From the NCBI GenBank assembly GCA_963969345.1, contig OZ017770.1:1125246-1189245 (forward strand): DNA of 64,000 nucleotides. Reading direction: 5' to 3'. Under the pieces are notes generated by a model that saw only the letters and a program-made list of their open reading frames with translations, did no database searches and had not been told where the DNA came from. The position numbers were made by a program, and so were the translations under genes. How positions within the stretch are numbered: the first letter of the stretch is position 1; each line of letters starts with the position of its first letter. The DNA comes from Turbatrix aceti. Taxonomy: Eukaryota; Nematoda; Chromadorea; Rhabditida; Panagrolaimidae. Below are positions 62,731 through 64,000 of this stretch, piece after piece.

Positions 62731-64000
62731 TGGCGGTATCCAGCTCATCCCCGTGTCTCGTAAAATTCTCCCATACCATCATAAAATCCCAGACTGCCCT
62801 ATAAAACCAAAACTACCGCCAAAACCAAGTTCCCGTAACTCCCGGGCCCCACGAAAGGACCGCGGGCCTCACGTCCGCAGCACTCGCCTCTGCGGCCATC
62901 CTCCAAGATCCAGGCGGGTCCGCATGCGTAGACGCGGAATACTCAGCCATGCATTCCGTGTTGGATACCCAAGTTCCGGAATCAGAAGTCGCCAGTTGAT
63001 CCTTCACAGACGGAGTACGGCAGCTTGCAGGGCCGACACGCAGTGTGCGACGCCTAAGGAAACCGCAAACTGGGTCAAGAAGCAGACCAGACGTCGGCGG
63101 AGTCGAGTCGTCAAAGTTGTTTTCATATTTTCATAGTTCATAAAACGTATGAAAAATGAAAAAATATATAAAAACAACGTGCACGCAGAAGCAAAAAACA
63201 CGATTACAAAAAACGGAAGCAAAAAAAGGATCAGTGCAGTCATTATAAACAATTGCTTAAGCTGAAAATGATAAAAATAATTAGACATGTCAAACAGGGT
63301 TTGAAATTGGGTTCGATTAAAAAAAACGCAGGAAAATAACCTTTCTTGGCTTTTACATGGATCATGCATGCCAAAAACTCGGCACAATTAACAATAAACG
63401 GGCATATCGACAGTCTCGACCGTGGACCACTGCTCATAGGTAACAAAAAATAATTCCAATTCACGCAAATAAAAAAAACATACGGAAAAACGGGTAAACG
63501 TGCACGAGACTGGTTCAAATTGCGGCAAATCGGCGTGCACGCGAGTGGCCTAAAATCATTTTTGTAAAAAACAAAACAATGATCAAACGCAACTGATGCC
63601 CTTAGAGGTCAGAGTGACTATGCTTGTTGCACACAATCATATCAGTTCGTTTGTCTACTGATAACTTTGCTTGGCACGCGCACCAAAAGACGGGCAACAA
63701 ACATGTGCAGAGAGAAGAAAAAAACAGCGACGCCCAACTGATAAAATGCTCCAAATGGCTGATAACAGAAAAATTAATTCCCTGACATGCCAAAAATCGA
63801 CAATAAATAGGCATATCGATGGTATCCGTCGGAGATCAATGCATGTGGGTAACAAAAAATTATTCTGATCCGTCAAAATTCAATAAAAACATGGAGACAC
63901 TGATAAAAAGAAAAAAGTTGCAAACAACATCACAAAACAACAGGTGCATCAGATACCCAGAAAGAACAGAGAGGCGTTGTTTGCGGCAAGGTCATATATG
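62553..64000 (-). repeat. Right arm of large inverted repeat (open at window edge)
   Basis: Reverse complement of 59766-61215. On the minus strand the GC-rich block (about 63000-62591) ends with a splice donor, followed by a 50-odd nt intron and an acceptor TTTTTCACTTGCAG whose AG lies at about 62546, just outside the arm. The repeat continues past the window end, so the full arm length is unknown. Confidence 0.95.

Noticed and set aside
59766..64000. Palindrome as a Polinton/Maverick or other known large transposon
   Set aside because: No polymerase, integrase, capsid-like or transposase motif is visible in the arms or loop.
1..64000. CRISPR arrays, prokaryotic operons, origins or attachment sites
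   Set aside because: The window is intron-rich nematode nuclear DNA; no regularly spaced repeats with unique spacers occur.

Overview
The window is nuclear DNA of a nematode. The evidence is the many short introns (mostly about 45-60 nt) ending in T-rich TTTTCAG/TTTTAG acceptors, a membrane-anchored cuticle collagen, a nematode-type nuclear hormone receptor, and clear homologues of UNC-86, EPS-8, HIPR-1, NPHP-1, PIKI-1, MRG-1 and GLF-1. The species cannot be fixed by reading alone. All gene models below were assembled by hand from open frames joined at GT-AG sites.

Layout. 1-2313 (-): 5' part of hipr-1, running off the left edge. 3349-6697 (+): nphp-1 with an RFX/DAF-19 X-box 93 nt upstream of its ATG, followed after only 133 nt by an NRAMP metal transporter (6831-8895 +). 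9543-11664 (+): two-pore-domain K+ channel, convergent with a trehalase (12458-14648 -). 14965-15596: foldback element with long inverted terminal repeats. 16426-21461 (-): eps-8 in 14 exons with two alternative C-termini. 25383-28735 (-): STAT protein. 30959-32496 (+): nuclear hormone receptor. 33045-33868 (+): small secreted acidic protein, convergent with glf-1 (33983-35554 -). 36071-37715 (+): degenerate, shortened acetyl-CoA-synthetase paralogue. 41103-43216 (+): unc-86-type POU gene. 43880-45391 (+): secreted mucin-like/CUB-like protein. 46031-48221 (+): MFSD6-like MFS transporter, convergent with mrg-1 (48638-50082 -). 50663-52020 (-): cuticle collagen. 53205-58089 (+): class II PI3-kinase.

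The last 6 kb carries no recognisable host gene. It is a large near-perfect inverted repeat (arms 59766-61215 and 62553-64000, the second still open at the window edge) around a 1.34 kb loop that contains its own direct repeats. A GC-rich, exon-like block with a donor site lies in each arm. Only the right-hand copy keeps the matching acceptor.

The genes form an ordinary mixed neighbourhood rather than one pathway. Links within it are cytoskeleton/membrane traffic (hipr-1, eps-8, class II PI3K), cilia (nphp-1 with X-box), a possible nphp-1/NRAMP transcription unit, and surface or secreted products (collagen, mucin-like, acidic secreted protein). The most notable observations are the X-box, the acetyl-CoA synthetase-like pseudoenzyme, an eps-8 isoform switch by intron retention, a STAT SH2 domain that seems to lack the phosphotyrosine-binding arginine, the foldback element and the giant palindrome.
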